NCBI RefSeq assembly: GCF_009649735.1
Contig: NZ_WJNH01000006.1
Coordinates: forward strand, 1,469-65,468
Source: Salinibacillus xinjiangensis
Lineage (GTDB): Bacteria > Bacillota > Bacilli > Bacillales > Alkalibacillaceae
DNA length: 64,000 nucleotides
Reading direction: 5' to 3'
Position 1 is the first letter of the stretch; each line of letters starts with the position of its first letter. The translations under genes and the position numbers were made by a program. The notes below the pieces were generated by a model. That model was given only the letters and a program-made list of their open reading frames with translations, did not search any database and was not told the DNA's origin. Below are positions 52,145 through 60,583 of the stretch, piece by piece.

Positions 52145-53674
52145 TTGACAGAAAGAGTTGGAATTATTGATATTGGTTCGAATACCATTCGACTTGTTAT
52201 ATATGAGCGTTTAGAATCCTGGAAACATTTTGAAGAATTAGAAAACATAAAGATCACAGCCCGCCTCCGTTCTTATTTTGATGAAACACAATCACTAAAC
52301 GAGGCTGGCATTGAGAGATTAATGACAGCACTAGAAGAGTTTCATAACATACTAGAGCATTATAAGGTTAACGAATTCATTTGTGTTGCAACAGCATCTA
52401 TTAGACAAGCTGCTAATAAAGAAGAAATCTTGCAAATCGTGAAGGAAAAGATACAAATTACCATAAAACTGTTAGGTGATTATGAGGAAGCCTTTTACGG
52501 AGTTAATGCGGTATTACACTCCATACCCATTAACGAAGGAATTACAATCGATATCGGCGGTGGAAGTACCGAAATTACGTACTTTAAAGACCGCACCATA
52601 AAGCAATACCATAGCTTTCCGTTTGGAGCATTATCATTAAAGCTTCAATTTGTAAAGGGCGATATTCCTACCGATGAAGAAAGAAAACATATACGTAAGT
52701 ACCTTTTTGAGCAATTTCAAGCTTTCCCTTGGATCACGAATAGGCAAGCCCCTGTTATAGCAATAGGCGGAAGTGCTCGAAATGTTGGCCAAATTCATCA
52801 GCAATTAATCAAATATCCCCTTGATGAAATGCATCAATATGAAATGAGTTTAGATGACATCGTTAAAACGAAAGAAGATTTGCTTCCGTTATCTTATATA
52901 GAATTACAAAAGACTGATGGCCTATCTAAGGATAGAGCAGATACAATTCTTCCTGCCTTTGAAGTATTTGAAGTCGTTTGTAACATGGTACATGCTACCA
53001 AGTTCATTATTAGTCGGAGAGGATTACGGGATGGGATTCTATACCAAAAGTGGATGGATAATGATCACTCCAATCTTCCTTTACTTGATGTTAGTATTGC
53101 TAAATTTCGCAAAAATTTCTATATTGGTACACAGGATGAGAAGCAGTTACTAAAAATTGCTGCTGTCCTATTTGAAGCAGTACAAACTAAAGAAGAAATT
53201 AGTGATCAGTTTACCAAACAAGATTTTACGTTATTAGCACTTGGTGCACGGATATTTCATTTAGGTAAAAAAGCAACCGCAGAAACGAGTAGTGATACCT
53301 TTCATTTATTAGTAAATCGAACCATATTGGGTCTTTCCCATCGAGACAAGTTGAAACTTGCACTTGTTTCCTCATATAAAGGGAAAGGCACATTTCAGAA
53401 ATATTTACGCGCATTTAAAGAATGGTTTACACCGAGTGAACAAAAAACATTATGTGTCCTAGGGGCCATATTAAAAATATCACAAAGCTTAAATATATCG
53501 AATCAAAATACAGTGATTGATTTGCAAATAAGTAAGGAAGATAAAGTCCATTGGATGCTTCATGTCATTTGTAAGGGTTACTATCGTCCTGAGGAATATC
53601 ACTTTGAAAAACAAAAGAAACATTTAGAAAAGCTATTGAAGCTAACACTCGATGCAAAGTTCCATATCAAGTAG
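52145..53674 (+). CDS. ppx: Exopolyphosphatase (Ppx/GppA family)
   Basis: A 509-residue enzyme that releases phosphate from polyphosphate ends or cleaves pppGpp. The ASKHA fold shows as RVGIIDIGSNTIRLVIYE, ATASIRQAANKEE, GDYEEAFYGVNA, and DIGGGSTEITYF. The C-terminal part is an HD-like helical region. Start is TTG with AAGGAGGA six bases upstream. The polyphosphate kinase gene follows 120 bp later with its own PhoP box, so the pair handles making and breaking of polyphosphate but can be regulated separately. Confidence 0.93.
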   Translation: MTERVGIIDIGSNTIRLVIYERLESWKHFEELENIKITARLRSYFDETQSLNEAGIERLMTALEEFHNILEHYKVNEFICVATASIRQAANKEEILQIVKEKIQITIKLLGDYEEAFYGVNAVLHSIPINEGITIDIGGGSTEITYFKDRTIKQYHSFPFGALSLKLQFVKGDIPTDEERKHIRKYLFEQFQAFPWITNRQAPVIAIGGSARNVGQIHQQLIKYPLDEMHQYEMSLDDIVKTKEDLLPLSYIELQKTDGLSKDRADTILPAFEVFEVVCNMVHATKFIISRRGLRDGILYQKWMDNDHSNLPLLDVSIAKFRKNFYIGTQDEKQLLKIAAVLFEAVQTKEEISDQFTKQDFTLLALGARIFHLGKKATAETSSDTFHLLVNRTILGLSHRDKLKLALVSSYKGKGTFQKYLRAFKEWFTPSEQKTLCVLGAILKISQSLNISNQNTVIDLQISKEDKVHWMLHVICKGYYRPEEYHFEKQKKHLEKLLKLTLDAKFHIK

Positions 53675-53694
53675 TCAGCGTATAGAGGAAGTTG

Positions 53695-53733
53695 TTTACA
53701 AACATTTTACAGAATTTTTACAATATATTTACG
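53695..53733 (+). promoter_or_regulatory. PhoP box upstream of ppk
   Basis: Four direct repeats, TTTACA, TTTACA, TTTACA, TTTACG, start at 53695, 53706, 53717 and 53728, each separated by exactly five bases (11-bp period). This is the known layout of Bacillus PhoP binding sites (TT-[A/T/C]-A-C-A with five-base spacing). A TATGAT -10 element lies at 53754-53759, so the box spans about -71 to -33, where PhoP activates. Phosphate starvation control of ppk is the natural reading. Confidence 0.75.
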
Positions 53734-53753
53734 ATGGATTGCGCTGATTTTGT

Positions 53754-53759
53754 TATGAT
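53754..53759 (+). promoter_or_regulatory. ppk -10 element
   Basis: TATGAT stands 20 bp downstream of the last PhoP repeat and about 38 bp before the ppk GTG. No matching -35 hexamer is present, as expected for a PhoP-activated promoter. Confidence 0.5.
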
Positions 53760-53796
53760 TGTAATATATCTGTCGAAAAAAGGAGATGTATGACAA

Positions 53797-56004
53797 GTGG
53801 AAGTAGCAGAAAAGAAACTCAGCTTAGAGAACCCTTCCTATTATAATAACCGAGAATTAAGCTGGTTGAACTTTAATGATCGAGTGTTAGAAGAAGCATT
53901 AGATGAACGTAATGCTCTTCTAGAAAGATTAAAATTTATGGCTATTTTCAGTTCAAACCTTGATGAGTTTTTTATGGTTCGCGTTGCCGGTTTATTGGAT
54001 CAGGTGAAAGCTGGTTTTAATCGACCTGAAAATAAAGCTGGTTTAACACCAATTGAACAACTTGAAGAAATCTCTATGGTAAGCCACGATCTAATTGACA
54101 AACTAGATGATGCTTATTTAAACCTGCTCACACCTCTTTTAGCAAAAGAAAACATTAGCATTCTTCCTATCGAAGAGGTAACGAAGTCAGATTTATTATT
54201 TTTAGAAAAGCTGTTTGATGAGCATATTTTTCCTGTATTAACTCCAATGGCAGTGGATGCATATCGTCCATTTCCAATGTTATTAAATAAATCATTGAAC
54301 CTAGCCATTCGGATAAAGGATACCCATGGGAATCTCGATAATCAATTGAATTTGGGAAACTTAGCGATTGTACAAGTCCCAGCTGTGATAGACCGATATA
54401 TTGAATTACCAATGAAGAAGGGGAAGAGGTCATTTATCCTTCTAGAACAAGTAATATCTCACTTTATTCATAAATTATTTATGGGTTATGAGGTGCAATC
54501 CGTTACAGCGTTTCGGATTACAAGAAATGCCGATTTAACCATACATGAAGATGGTGCGGAAGACCTGTTACAGGAAATTGAAGATGAATTAAAAAAGCGA
54601 AAGCGAGGAGCTGCTGTACGCTTAGAAATTCAAAATAGCGTCTCCAATCATCATGTCATTGACTATTTAATCGAAGAACTGGAAATTCATGAAAAGGACG
54701 TATTTTATGTCCGTTCTCCACTCGATTTAACTTTCCTTTTCTCTTTTTACAAAACCTTAAAAACTACACATGAACATTTAGTAGATCCTACTTACATTCC
54801 GAATCCACCGAAGGATTTGAGAGGGGGAAATGGCTTATTTGAGACGATTTTAGAAGAGGACATTCTACTTCATCATCCATACGAATCATTTGAGCCAGTT
54901 GTCGACTTTGTCTCACAAGCGGCAGATGATCCAGATGTACTTGCGATTAAACAAACGCTTTATCGGGTCAGTGGCAATTCTCCAATCATAAAAAGTTTGG
55001 AGCGTGCTGCAGAAAATGGTAAGCAAGTGACCGTTCTGCTAGAGTTGAAAGCAAGATTTGATGAAAAGAATAATGTTCAATGGGCAAAGGAATTAGAAAA
55101 AGCTGGCTGTCATGTCATTTATGGGATAACCAACTTGAAAACTCATAGTAAAATTACGCTGATCGTTCGTCGCAAAAAGAATAAGATTGAACGATTTGTT
55201 CACCTTGGAACAGGAAATTATAATGATGCTACCGCCCGGACATATACAGATATAGGTTTGTTGACATCTAATGAAGAGATTGGGATTGATGCAACGAATT
55301 TTTTCAATGTTTTAAGTGGATATATGGAAAAACCAGCATTTTATCATTTAGTCATGTCCCCGTATGATATTCGAGATGAATTTTTCAAATTGATTGACCA
55401 AGAGATTGCCTATCATGATCAATTTGGAAATGGTCATATTATCGCTAAAATGAATTCCTTAACGGATAAAGAACTTATTTTAAAAATGTATGAAGCATCC
55501 AATGCTGGGGTGAAAATCGAACTTATTGTTAGGGGGATCTGTTGCCTACGTCCTGGTATCAAAAATGTAAGTGAAAATATTACCGTTCGAAGTATTGTGG
55601 GTACATTTCTGGAACATACAAGAATTTTTTGCTTTTACCATAATGGAGAAAAAAAAGTTTATTTATCTTCTGCGGATATGATGACACGAAACATGGAAAA
55701 TAGAGTTGAATTACTCTTTCCTATCTTAAAGCGTCATTTAAAAGAACGCATTTTTAAGTGGATTTATGTTATTCTGGCAGACAATGTAAAAGCACGTGAA
55801 CAAGATTCTAATGGAAAATATGATTATGTGAAACGGCAGGAATATGAACCCGAAATAAATAGTCAGCTAAAGCTATATGAACTTGCCCATGAAGCAGCAA
55901 ACAAAGAGCCAATCCACCCTATTGCTGAAACCGCTCAAGGTAGTAAGAAAAAGCAAGGGATCCTTCATCATTTTAGCAAGTTTTATAAAAAACAGAATAA
56001 ATAA
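53797..56004 (+). CDS. ppk: Polyphosphate kinase
   Basis: A 735-residue Ppk1 that reversibly moves the terminal phosphate of ATP to polyphosphate. N-terminal domain with YYNNRELSWLNFNDRVLEEA and SNLDEFFMVRVAGL, then the head domain. The two catalytic phospholipase-D-like parts have DDPDVLAIKQTLYRVSGNSP, THSKITLIVRR and FVHLGTGNYNDATARTYTDI; the last contains the histidine that becomes phosphorylated region. The C-terminus (KKQGILHHFSKFYKKQNK) is basic. Start is GTG after AAAGGAGATG. Its promoter carries a four-unit PhoP box, so expression should rise under phosphate limitation. Confidence 0.95.
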   Translation: MEVAEKKLSLENPSYYNNRELSWLNFNDRVLEEALDERNALLERLKFMAIFSSNLDEFFMVRVAGLLDQVKAGFNRPENKAGLTPIEQLEEISMVSHDLIDKLDDAYLNLLTPLLAKENISILPIEEVTKSDLLFLEKLFDEHIFPVLTPMAVDAYRPFPMLLNKSLNLAIRIKDTHGNLDNQLNLGNLAIVQVPAVIDRYIELPMKKGKRSFILLEQVISHFIHKLFMGYEVQSVTAFRITRNADLTIHEDGAEDLLQEIEDELKKRKRGAAVRLEIQNSVSNHHVIDYLIEELEIHEKDVFYVRSPLDLTFLFSFYKTLKTTHEHLVDPTYIPNPPKDLRGGNGLFETILEEDILLHHPYESFEPVVDFVSQAADDPDVLAIKQTLYRVSGNSPIIKSLERAAENGKQVTVLLELKARFDEKNNVQWAKELEKAGCHVIYGITNLKTHSKITLIVRRKKNKIERFVHLGTGNYNDATARTYTDIGLLTSNEEIGIDATNFFNVLSGYMEKPAFYHLVMSPYDIRDEFFKLIDQEIAYHDQFGNGHIIAKMNSLTDKELILKMYEASNAGVKIELIVRGICCLRPGIKNVSENITVRSIVGTFLEHTRIFCFYHNGEKKVYLSSADMMTRNMENRVELLFPILKRHLKERIFKWIYVILADNVKAREQDSNGKYDYVKRQEYEPEINSQLKLYELAHEAANKEPIHPIAETAQGSKKKQGILHHFSKFYKKQNK

Positions 56005-56085
56005 GGTATTGGGGTTTCTAGTCTATTACAAGTGAGGGCAGTTACAGAATCGTAACTACTTCTAATACTAGGACCTTGTTCTAAG

Positions 56086-56117
56086 ATTAGGGTCAGACCA
56101 CTAGGGTCTGACCCTAA
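56086..56117. repeat. Dispersed palindrome, GGGTCAGACC type
   Basis: ATTAGGGTCAGACC (56086-56099) and its exact complement GGTCTGACCCTAAT (56104-56117) with a four-base centre. It lies downstream of ppk and is another member of the gene-end palindrome family. Confidence 0.6.
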
Positions 56118-56122
56118 TCCCT

Positions 56123-56383
56123 TTACTCTTGAATCTCCAATTCTCCATCCTCCGTCATTTGCACATCAATTTCGATATAATCTGATTTCATGCCCACACC
56201 TTCTTGGAATGCTGCCATAGTGTTTTCCGGTGCATGGGCAGATGCTCCTCGACGGGCACATTTATCATCTGTTGCTGCTCTTGCTTGGAGATTTGGCCTT
56301 CCTTTTCTGTCGCAAGTACTGGAACTGCTAAACTAGTCACTAAAATGCTCATGAAACAGATAATAAAAAAGAAAACGCTTCAT
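56123..56383 (-). pseudogene. Glycerophosphodiester phosphodiesterase (GlpQ-like) remnant
   Basis: On the minus strand the ATG at 56383 (after AAAAGGAGTGG) opens a signal peptide (MKRFLF, then, shifted, SILVTSLAVPVLATEKEG). After more frameshifts GASAHAPENTMAAFQEGVGM then KSDYIEIDVQMTEDGELEIQ appears, the N-terminal catalytic segment of secreted GDPD enzymes. Only about 85 of some 300 codons are left and at least two frameshifts break them. It lies next to phosphate genes, as a GlpQ would. Confidence 0.65.
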
Positions 56384-56510
56384 ATTAACGACCACTCCTT
56401 TTAATTTGATAACTCTATTATAGAAAGAGCATATGTAGCGCTAATTAATAGACAATTTTGCACTGATTTTGATTTTAAATGAATAAATGGATTTGATTAA
56501 TCCTTAATTT

Positions 56511-56548
56511 GTGTTAAGGTGTGTATATAGATATACACACCTTAACAC
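56511..56548. promoter_or_regulatory. 38-bp perfect palindrome, putative operator
   Basis: GTGTTAAGGTGTGTATAT, a two-base centre AG, then the exact complement ATATACACACCTTAACAC. It ends 16 bp before the start of the first gene of an operon that includes a YtrA-type GntR regulator. Perfect 18-bp arms without a T-run suggest an operator more than a terminator. Confidence 0.65.
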
Positions 56549-56564
56549 TTTGGAAGGGATGATA

Positions 56565-57053
56565 ATGATGGACTTTATTTTGGGTTATATATCCGTTTTT
56601 ATATTGTCGGCCATTCCATTTTTCGAGGCATATGGGGTCGTTGCCATTGCTACTGTTGCGGGATTGTCCGTTTTCCCCGTTATGGGGCTTGGTTTAGCCG
56701 GAAATATATTGACTGTTTTTCTTGTGATTATCTTTGTCGAACAAATTAAAAGTTGGAGAAAAAAGCGTAGAGAAGGGAAGGAAACAAAAGAAAGTAAGCG
56801 ATCTGTCAGAGCCCATAATTTGTGGAGGAAATTTGGTTTGCCCGGATTAGCCATACTTGGACCATTAATTGTTGGTAGTCATTTAACAGCTATGGCGAGC
56901 ATGACATTTGGTGGCACAAAAATGAAAACATTTTATTGGGTATCTGCGAGCATTACGATTTGGAGTATTGTATTTACGGTTTTACTTTATTATGGCGTTG
57001 ACTTTTTGGGATTAGAAGATCGCGGCTTTGTCAACTTCTTCAAGACTAGATAA
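56565..57053 (+). CDS. Small multidrug export protein family membrane protein
   Basis: About 162 residues with four membrane segments: FILGYISVFILSAIPFFEAY, VVAIATVAGLSVFPVMGLGL, GNILTVFLVIIFVEQI, and WSIVFTVLLYYGVDFLGL. A basic cytoplasmic loop follows the third (KSWRKKRREGKETKESKRSV). IPFFEAYGVVAIATVAGLS and KFGLPGLAILGPLIVGSHLT are typical of the Sm_multidrug_ex family. Despite the name, its substrate is unknown. GGAAGG supports the ATG at 56565. It is the first gene of an operon of four, behind the 38-bp palindrome. Confidence 0.75.
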   Translation: MMDFILGYISVFILSAIPFFEAYGVVAIATVAGLSVFPVMGLGLAGNILTVFLVIIFVEQIKSWRKKRREGKETKESKRSVRAHNLWRKFGLPGLAILGPLIVGSHLTAMASMTFGGTKMKTFYWVSASITIWSIVFTVLLYYGVDFLGLEDRGFVNFFKTR

Positions 57054-57067
57054 GAGGGGTGTTAGGA

Positions 57068-57829
57068 TTGTTTAATGATGCTGTTTGGTTAGCTAGAAAG
57101 GAATTTAGACATCAATGGATGGGCTTTTTGATAACGATTATCGTAACGATATTCATGGGTATGCTGACATCAGGATTACTTCTGTCAGAGTCTGAAAGTG
57201 CCATTATAAAACTGAGAGTAGACTCCAATTCCATTTTCGCAGACCGCTTTTTACTTGATCTCATTTTTATCGGGATGGCACCATCTTTCGCAACCATCTT
57301 TATGGCTAAGCCATATTTGAGTTATCGAGTGGCAAAGGATGACCCGCATGGGAAGCGGATGGCGGTGCTCCGTTCATTACCTATTCCCGTTTCCGTTTTA
57401 GCATTAAGTCGCACACTGTTTATGCTCATGATCTTAGGTGTGTTGGCGTTGACTTTTTATGGGACGGTTGTAGCTTTTGTGTTTGTATTTAGTAACTCTT
57501 ATGAATTCATGACGATAAGTGAGTTTGTTACGTTTATTTTATTTTGGTTTGGCTATATGTTGGCGCTTGGTGGAATGAGTCCGTATATTGAATTTGGAAA
57601 AGGTGGTAAGATCCTGCATATATTACCCTTCGTTTTCCTTGGGTTATTCTTGGTTTTACAAATTACTTTTTATACGTATTTCGGATTTGGAATCGTAGAA
57701 AAAAGCATAGAGTTAGTGAAAGAAATGGGTTGGCTCATGACAGTCATTTCTTTATCTATTGGTGTCATGTGTAGTTTTGGTTGGAACAAATTACTGAAGA
57801 AGCGTTTAGCGAACAGAGATTATTTATAG
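57068..57829 (+). CDS. ABC transporter permease-like membrane protein
   Basis: About 253 residues, six predicted membrane segments, starting MFNDAVWLARKEFRHQWMGF. This start (K-E-x-R, then a membrane helix) is typical of ABC-2-type permeases that work with YtrB-like ATPases. The TTG at 57068, after GAGGGGTG, is a better start than the GTG at 57059. The regulator and ATPase genes follow within 20 bases and four bases of overlap, so the three form a YtrA-type unit. The cargo is unknown. Confidence 0.75.
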   Translation: MFNDAVWLARKEFRHQWMGFLITIIVTIFMGMLTSGLLLSESESAIIKLRVDSNSIFADRFLLDLIFIGMAPSFATIFMAKPYLSYRVAKDDPHGKRMAVLRSLPIPVSVLALSRTLFMLMILGVLALTFYGTVVAFVFVFSNSYEFMTISEFVTFILFWFGYMLALGGMSPYIEFGKGGKILHILPFVFLGLFLVLQITFYTYFGFGIVEKSIELVKEMGWLMTVISLSIGVMCSFGWNKLLKKRLANRDYL

Positions 57830-57845
57830 AAGGGAGTGGTGTCAC

Positions 57846-58241
57846 TTGAAGATACCAATCCATATCTCCGAAGAAAGCAGAGAACCCATTTATCATCAAG
57901 TCGAAACACAAATCAAAACACTCATCGTAAGTGGTCAGCTTCCACCAGGCACCTCCCTTCCCTCGATAAGGGCTTTAGCGGGAGATTTGGGCTGTAGTGT
58001 GATCACCACAAGAAGAGCCTATCAAAACCTGGAGGCAAATGGTTTTATTAAAACAGCCCAAGGTAAAGGCACTTTTGTGAATGATGTTGAAAATAGAAAA
58101 ATAGAAGATACGAAAGAAAAATTAGCTTATGATGCTTTTAAAAAGGCTGTTGAACATGGAATACAAGTCGGTTGTTCCGAAGAGGAAATAAACACGATTT
58201 TTAACAATATTATGAGGGAATATTTTAAAAATGGGGGATGA
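57846..58241 (+). CDS. YtrA-type GntR repressor
   Basis: A 131-residue regulator of the YtrA subfamily: winged helix-turn-helix (REPIYHQVETQIKTLIVSGQ then LPPGTSLPSIRALAGDLGCS and VITTRRAYQNLEANGFIKTA) followed by only about 45 helical residues for dimer formation. YtrA-type repressors control their own ABC operon, often in response to cell-wall antibiotics. The perfect palindrome at 56511-56548 is the natural candidate for its operator. Start is TTG after AGGGAGTGG. Its stop overlaps the next start (ATGA). Confidence 0.9.
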   Translation: MKIPIHISEESREPIYHQVETQIKTLIVSGQLPPGTSLPSIRALAGDLGCSVITTRRAYQNLEANGFIKTAQGKGTFVNDVENRKIEDTKEKLAYDAFKKAVEHGIQVGCSEEEINTIFNNIMREYFKNGG

Positions 58242-59110
58242 ACATGCAAGCCTCACTTTTACAAGTAAAAGAGTTAACGAAAACATATAAAAGGTTTACA
58301 CTAGGTCCACTCGATTTAGAAGTGGAACCAGATATAGTAGTAGGTTTAGTGGGAGCCAATGGTTCGGGTAAAAGTACTCTGTTTCGTATTTTAATGGACA
58401 TCGTTAAGGAAGACACTGGTCATATCAAATTCTTTGGTCAGGAATGGACTGAGGATGACATAGAATGGAAGTTACATGTGGGATATTCTGGTGAGATACT
58501 AGAAGCATACGAGTTTTTAACGATTACAGAAATGAAGAATCTGATTTCGCGCTGGTATCAATCTTGGAATCATAACGAGTTTGAAAACTTGGTCAAACGT
58601 TATAAGATAGATGTAGATGAAAGGTATGGCAAGTGCTCAAAAGGTACGAAGAAAAAGATAGAATTTATTTTTACCCTTTGTCATAATCCGACTCTCCTTC
58701 TTTTAGATGAACCAACAGCTGGAGTGGATTTGGTTTCACAGCGAAAAATGAAAGAAGACTTAATGCGGTTTATGGAGGATGGCGAAAAAGCCATAGTGTT
58801 GGCTACGCATAAAATTGAAGAGATTAATCAGTTGTGTGATGAAATTGTGGTACTAGATTCAGGTCGTATTACTCACTCCTTTAATAAAGATGATATATAT
58901 GATACCTGGGCAAGGATTTGGATATCAGATGTAGTAGAACAGGTGATACAACACCCAAACGTAATTCAGTTTGAAATGGATCCTCCCCAAATCGTTACCA
59001 ATGATGTAGAAGCTTTAGAAAGCATAATGCAAAAGGAACAAATGAGTATTACACATATACAACGACTATCAATTGAGGAAGTATTAGAATTTTTAATTGA
59101 TCAAGAGTAG
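58238..59110 (+). CDS. ABC transporter ATPase
   Basis: A 290-residue ATPase: Walker A GANGSGKST (about 40-48), a lax signature (YGKCSKGTKKKIEFIFTLC), Walker B LLLLDEPTAGVD and H-loop VLATHKIEE. It is closest to the YtrB/YxlF-type exporters. Its start codon overlaps the end of the repressor gene. It would power the permease at 57068. The last gene of the operon; a GGGCACC/GGTGCCC hairpin follows at 59121-59140. Confidence 0.92.
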   Translation: MNMQASLLQVKELTKTYKRFTLGPLDLEVEPDIVVGLVGANGSGKSTLFRILMDIVKEDTGHIKFFGQEWTEDDIEWKLHVGYSGEILEAYEFLTITEMKNLISRWYQSWNHNEFENLVKRYKIDVDERYGKCSKGTKKKIEFIFTLCHNPTLLLLDEPTAGVDLVSQRKMKEDLMRFMEDGEKAIVLATHKIEEINQLCDEIVVLDSGRITHSFNKDDIYDTWARIWISDVVEQVIQHPNVIQFEMDPPQIVTNDVEALESIMQKEQMSITHIQRLSIEEVLEFLIDQE

Positions 59111-59120
59111 GGGGAGTGTC

Positions 59121-59140
59121 GGGCACCTTATTTGGTGCCC
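59121..59140 (+). terminator. Hairpin after the ABC operon
   Basis: GGGCACC and GGTGCCC pair around six bases. The preceding GTGTC gives it the GTGTCGGGCACC head of the palindrome family. No T-run follows. Confidence 0.5.
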
Positions 59141-59202
59141 TCTACCTACTTTAGATGTTATGTTATATTGTATGAAAGACTTGAAACTAGGAGTGAATTA
59201 TA

Positions 59203-59931
59203 TTGTTAGTTGGTCATATCCAGCAAATTGTACGCCATCCTATCAAATCATTTAGCGGGGAATTTGTACAAAAGTCTAAAATAATGGACTATGGTTTATA
59301 TGGAGACCGAAGCCATGCTTACATAGATGAATCGAGAAATGGTGATTTTCTAACTATCACTCGATTCCCAGAAATGGTTCGATATAAAGCGAGGTTTGTC
59401 GGGGAAGAGCGGATGGACGAATATCCAAGAGTGGAGGTAACGACACCTGAGGGGAACGTATTTGATTGGGAAGATGAAGAGTTAATTAGCGATCTGGAAG
59501 AGAAATCGCAACGAAAAATTTCGACTACTGAGTATACACCTTCACATGTACCGATTGGGCCAATCGCTGTTGAACACATTCTTCTTACAACTGATGCTTC
59601 CTTAAATTATTTAGAGGAAAAATGGGGAAAAGACAGGATTGACTTTAGACGTTTTCGCCCTAATCTATTTATTTCATTAAAAGATAAAAGACCGTTTATT
59701 GAAGAAGAATGGATGGGAAAACGGATCAGAATAGGTAGTGAAGTGGAAATCGAGTTGGTAGGGCATTGCAAAAGGTGCATGATTATTACGGTAGACCCGG
59801 ATAATGCAGAACGAGATTCTAGCCTACATAAAACACTTATCAAGGATCGAGATAATAACTTTGGGGTTTATGCTTCAGTGATCAAGACAGGAGATATTCA
59901 TGTGAATGATGAAGTAATACTTATCGATTGA
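59203..59931 (+). CDS. MOSC-domain protein
   Basis: A 242-residue MOSC-domain protein. The N-terminal part reads VGHIQQIVRHPIKSFSGEFV and GLYGDRSHAYID. The MOSC core contains RRFRPNLFI and the conserved cysteine region GHCKRCMIITVDPD. MOSC domains bind molybdenum cofactor or reduce amidoxime and hydroxylated compounds, or carry sulfur; which applies here is unknown. Start is TTG with AGGAGTG upstream. A single-gene unit between two palindromes. Confidence 0.85.
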   Translation: MLVGHIQQIVRHPIKSFSGEFVQKSKIMDYGLYGDRSHAYIDESRNGDFLTITRFPEMVRYKARFVGEERMDEYPRVEVTTPEGNVFDWEDEELISDLEEKSQRKISTTEYTPSHVPIGPIAVEHILLTTDASLNYLEEKWGKDRIDFRRFRPNLFISLKDKRPFIEEEWMGKRIRIGSEVEIELVGHCKRCMIITVDPDNAERDSSLHKTLIKDRDNNFGVYASVIKTGDIHVNDEVILID

Positions 59932-59933
59932 AT

Positions 59934-59952
59934 GGGACAGTGTACCTGTCCC
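59934..59952. repeat. Dispersed palindrome, GGGACAG type
   Basis: GGGACAGTGTACCTGTCCC followed by TCCG, like the copy at 36931. It sits in the 40-bp gap between the MOSC and DUF4256 genes. Confidence 0.55.
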
Positions 59953-59974
59953 TCCGTCCCAAGGAGGTATTAAT

Positions 59975-60532
59975 ATGACAAAAAATTTGTCAGAAGAGCA
60001 ACGTGAGGAATTGTTAAACACATTGAAAGCCCGATTTGAGAAAAATATGCACCGCCATGAAGGTTTAGAGTGGGGTCAGGTCCAAGCAAAACTGGATGCC
60101 AATCCTGATAAGTTGTGGTCGCTAAATGAAATGCAAAAAACGGGCGGTGAGCCTGATGTTGTTGGTCATGACCAAGACACGGATGAATACATATTTTATG
60201 ACTGTTCAAAAGAAACCCCTAAAGGTCGCAGAAAGGTATGCTATGACCGTGAAGCACTAGAGTCAAGGAAAAAGCATAAGCCAGAAACGAGCGCTATGGA
60301 TATGGTGGCAGATATGGGTATTAAGCTCTTAACGGAGGAAGAATATCACAGTTTACAGGAACTTGAAGAATTTGATTTGAAAACGTCGAGCTGGTTGGAG
60401 ACCCCTTCTAATGTGAGAGAACGCGGTGGGGCAATTTTTGGTGACCGTCGCTTCGGGCGCGTCTTTGTTTATCACAATGGAGCAGATTCTTATTATGGAG
60501 CCAGGGGTTTTCGTGGCTCGTTAAGGGTCTAA
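59975..60532 (+). CDS. DUF4256-family protein
   Basis: A 185-residue soluble protein with the DUF4256 pattern: LKARFEKNMHRHEGLEWGQV, LWSLNEMQKTGGEPDVVGHD, EYIFYDCSKETPKGRRKVCY-DREALESRKKHKP and WLETPSNVRERGGAIFGDRR then GRVFVYHNGADSYYGARGFR. The family is widespread in bacteria, and no function is known. AAGGAGG six bases before the ATG is strong. A terminator follows. Confidence 0.88.
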   Translation: MTKNLSEEQREELLNTLKARFEKNMHRHEGLEWGQVQAKLDANPDKLWSLNEMQKTGGEPDVVGHDQDTDEYIFYDCSKETPKGRRKVCYDREALESRKKHKPETSAMDMVADMGIKLLTEEEYHSLQELEEFDLKTSSWLETPSNVRERGGAIFGDRRFGRVFVYHNGADSYYGARGFRGSLRV

Positions 60533-60555
60533 TTTTAAACGTGCTATCACGAAAA

Positions 60556-60583
60556 AGGACTTAGAATAAATTTCTAAGTCCTA
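60556..60583. terminator. Hairpin terminator
   Basis: AGGACTTAGAA and TTCTAAGTCCT pair around a TAAAT loop. It overlaps the end of the convergent gene at 60574 and separates it from the DUF4256 gene. Confidence 0.65.

Noticed and set aside
56204-56404. Plus-strand frame of 66 codons with a cysteine-rich start
   Set aside because: It is the antisense of the GlpQ-like pseudogene and has no binding site.
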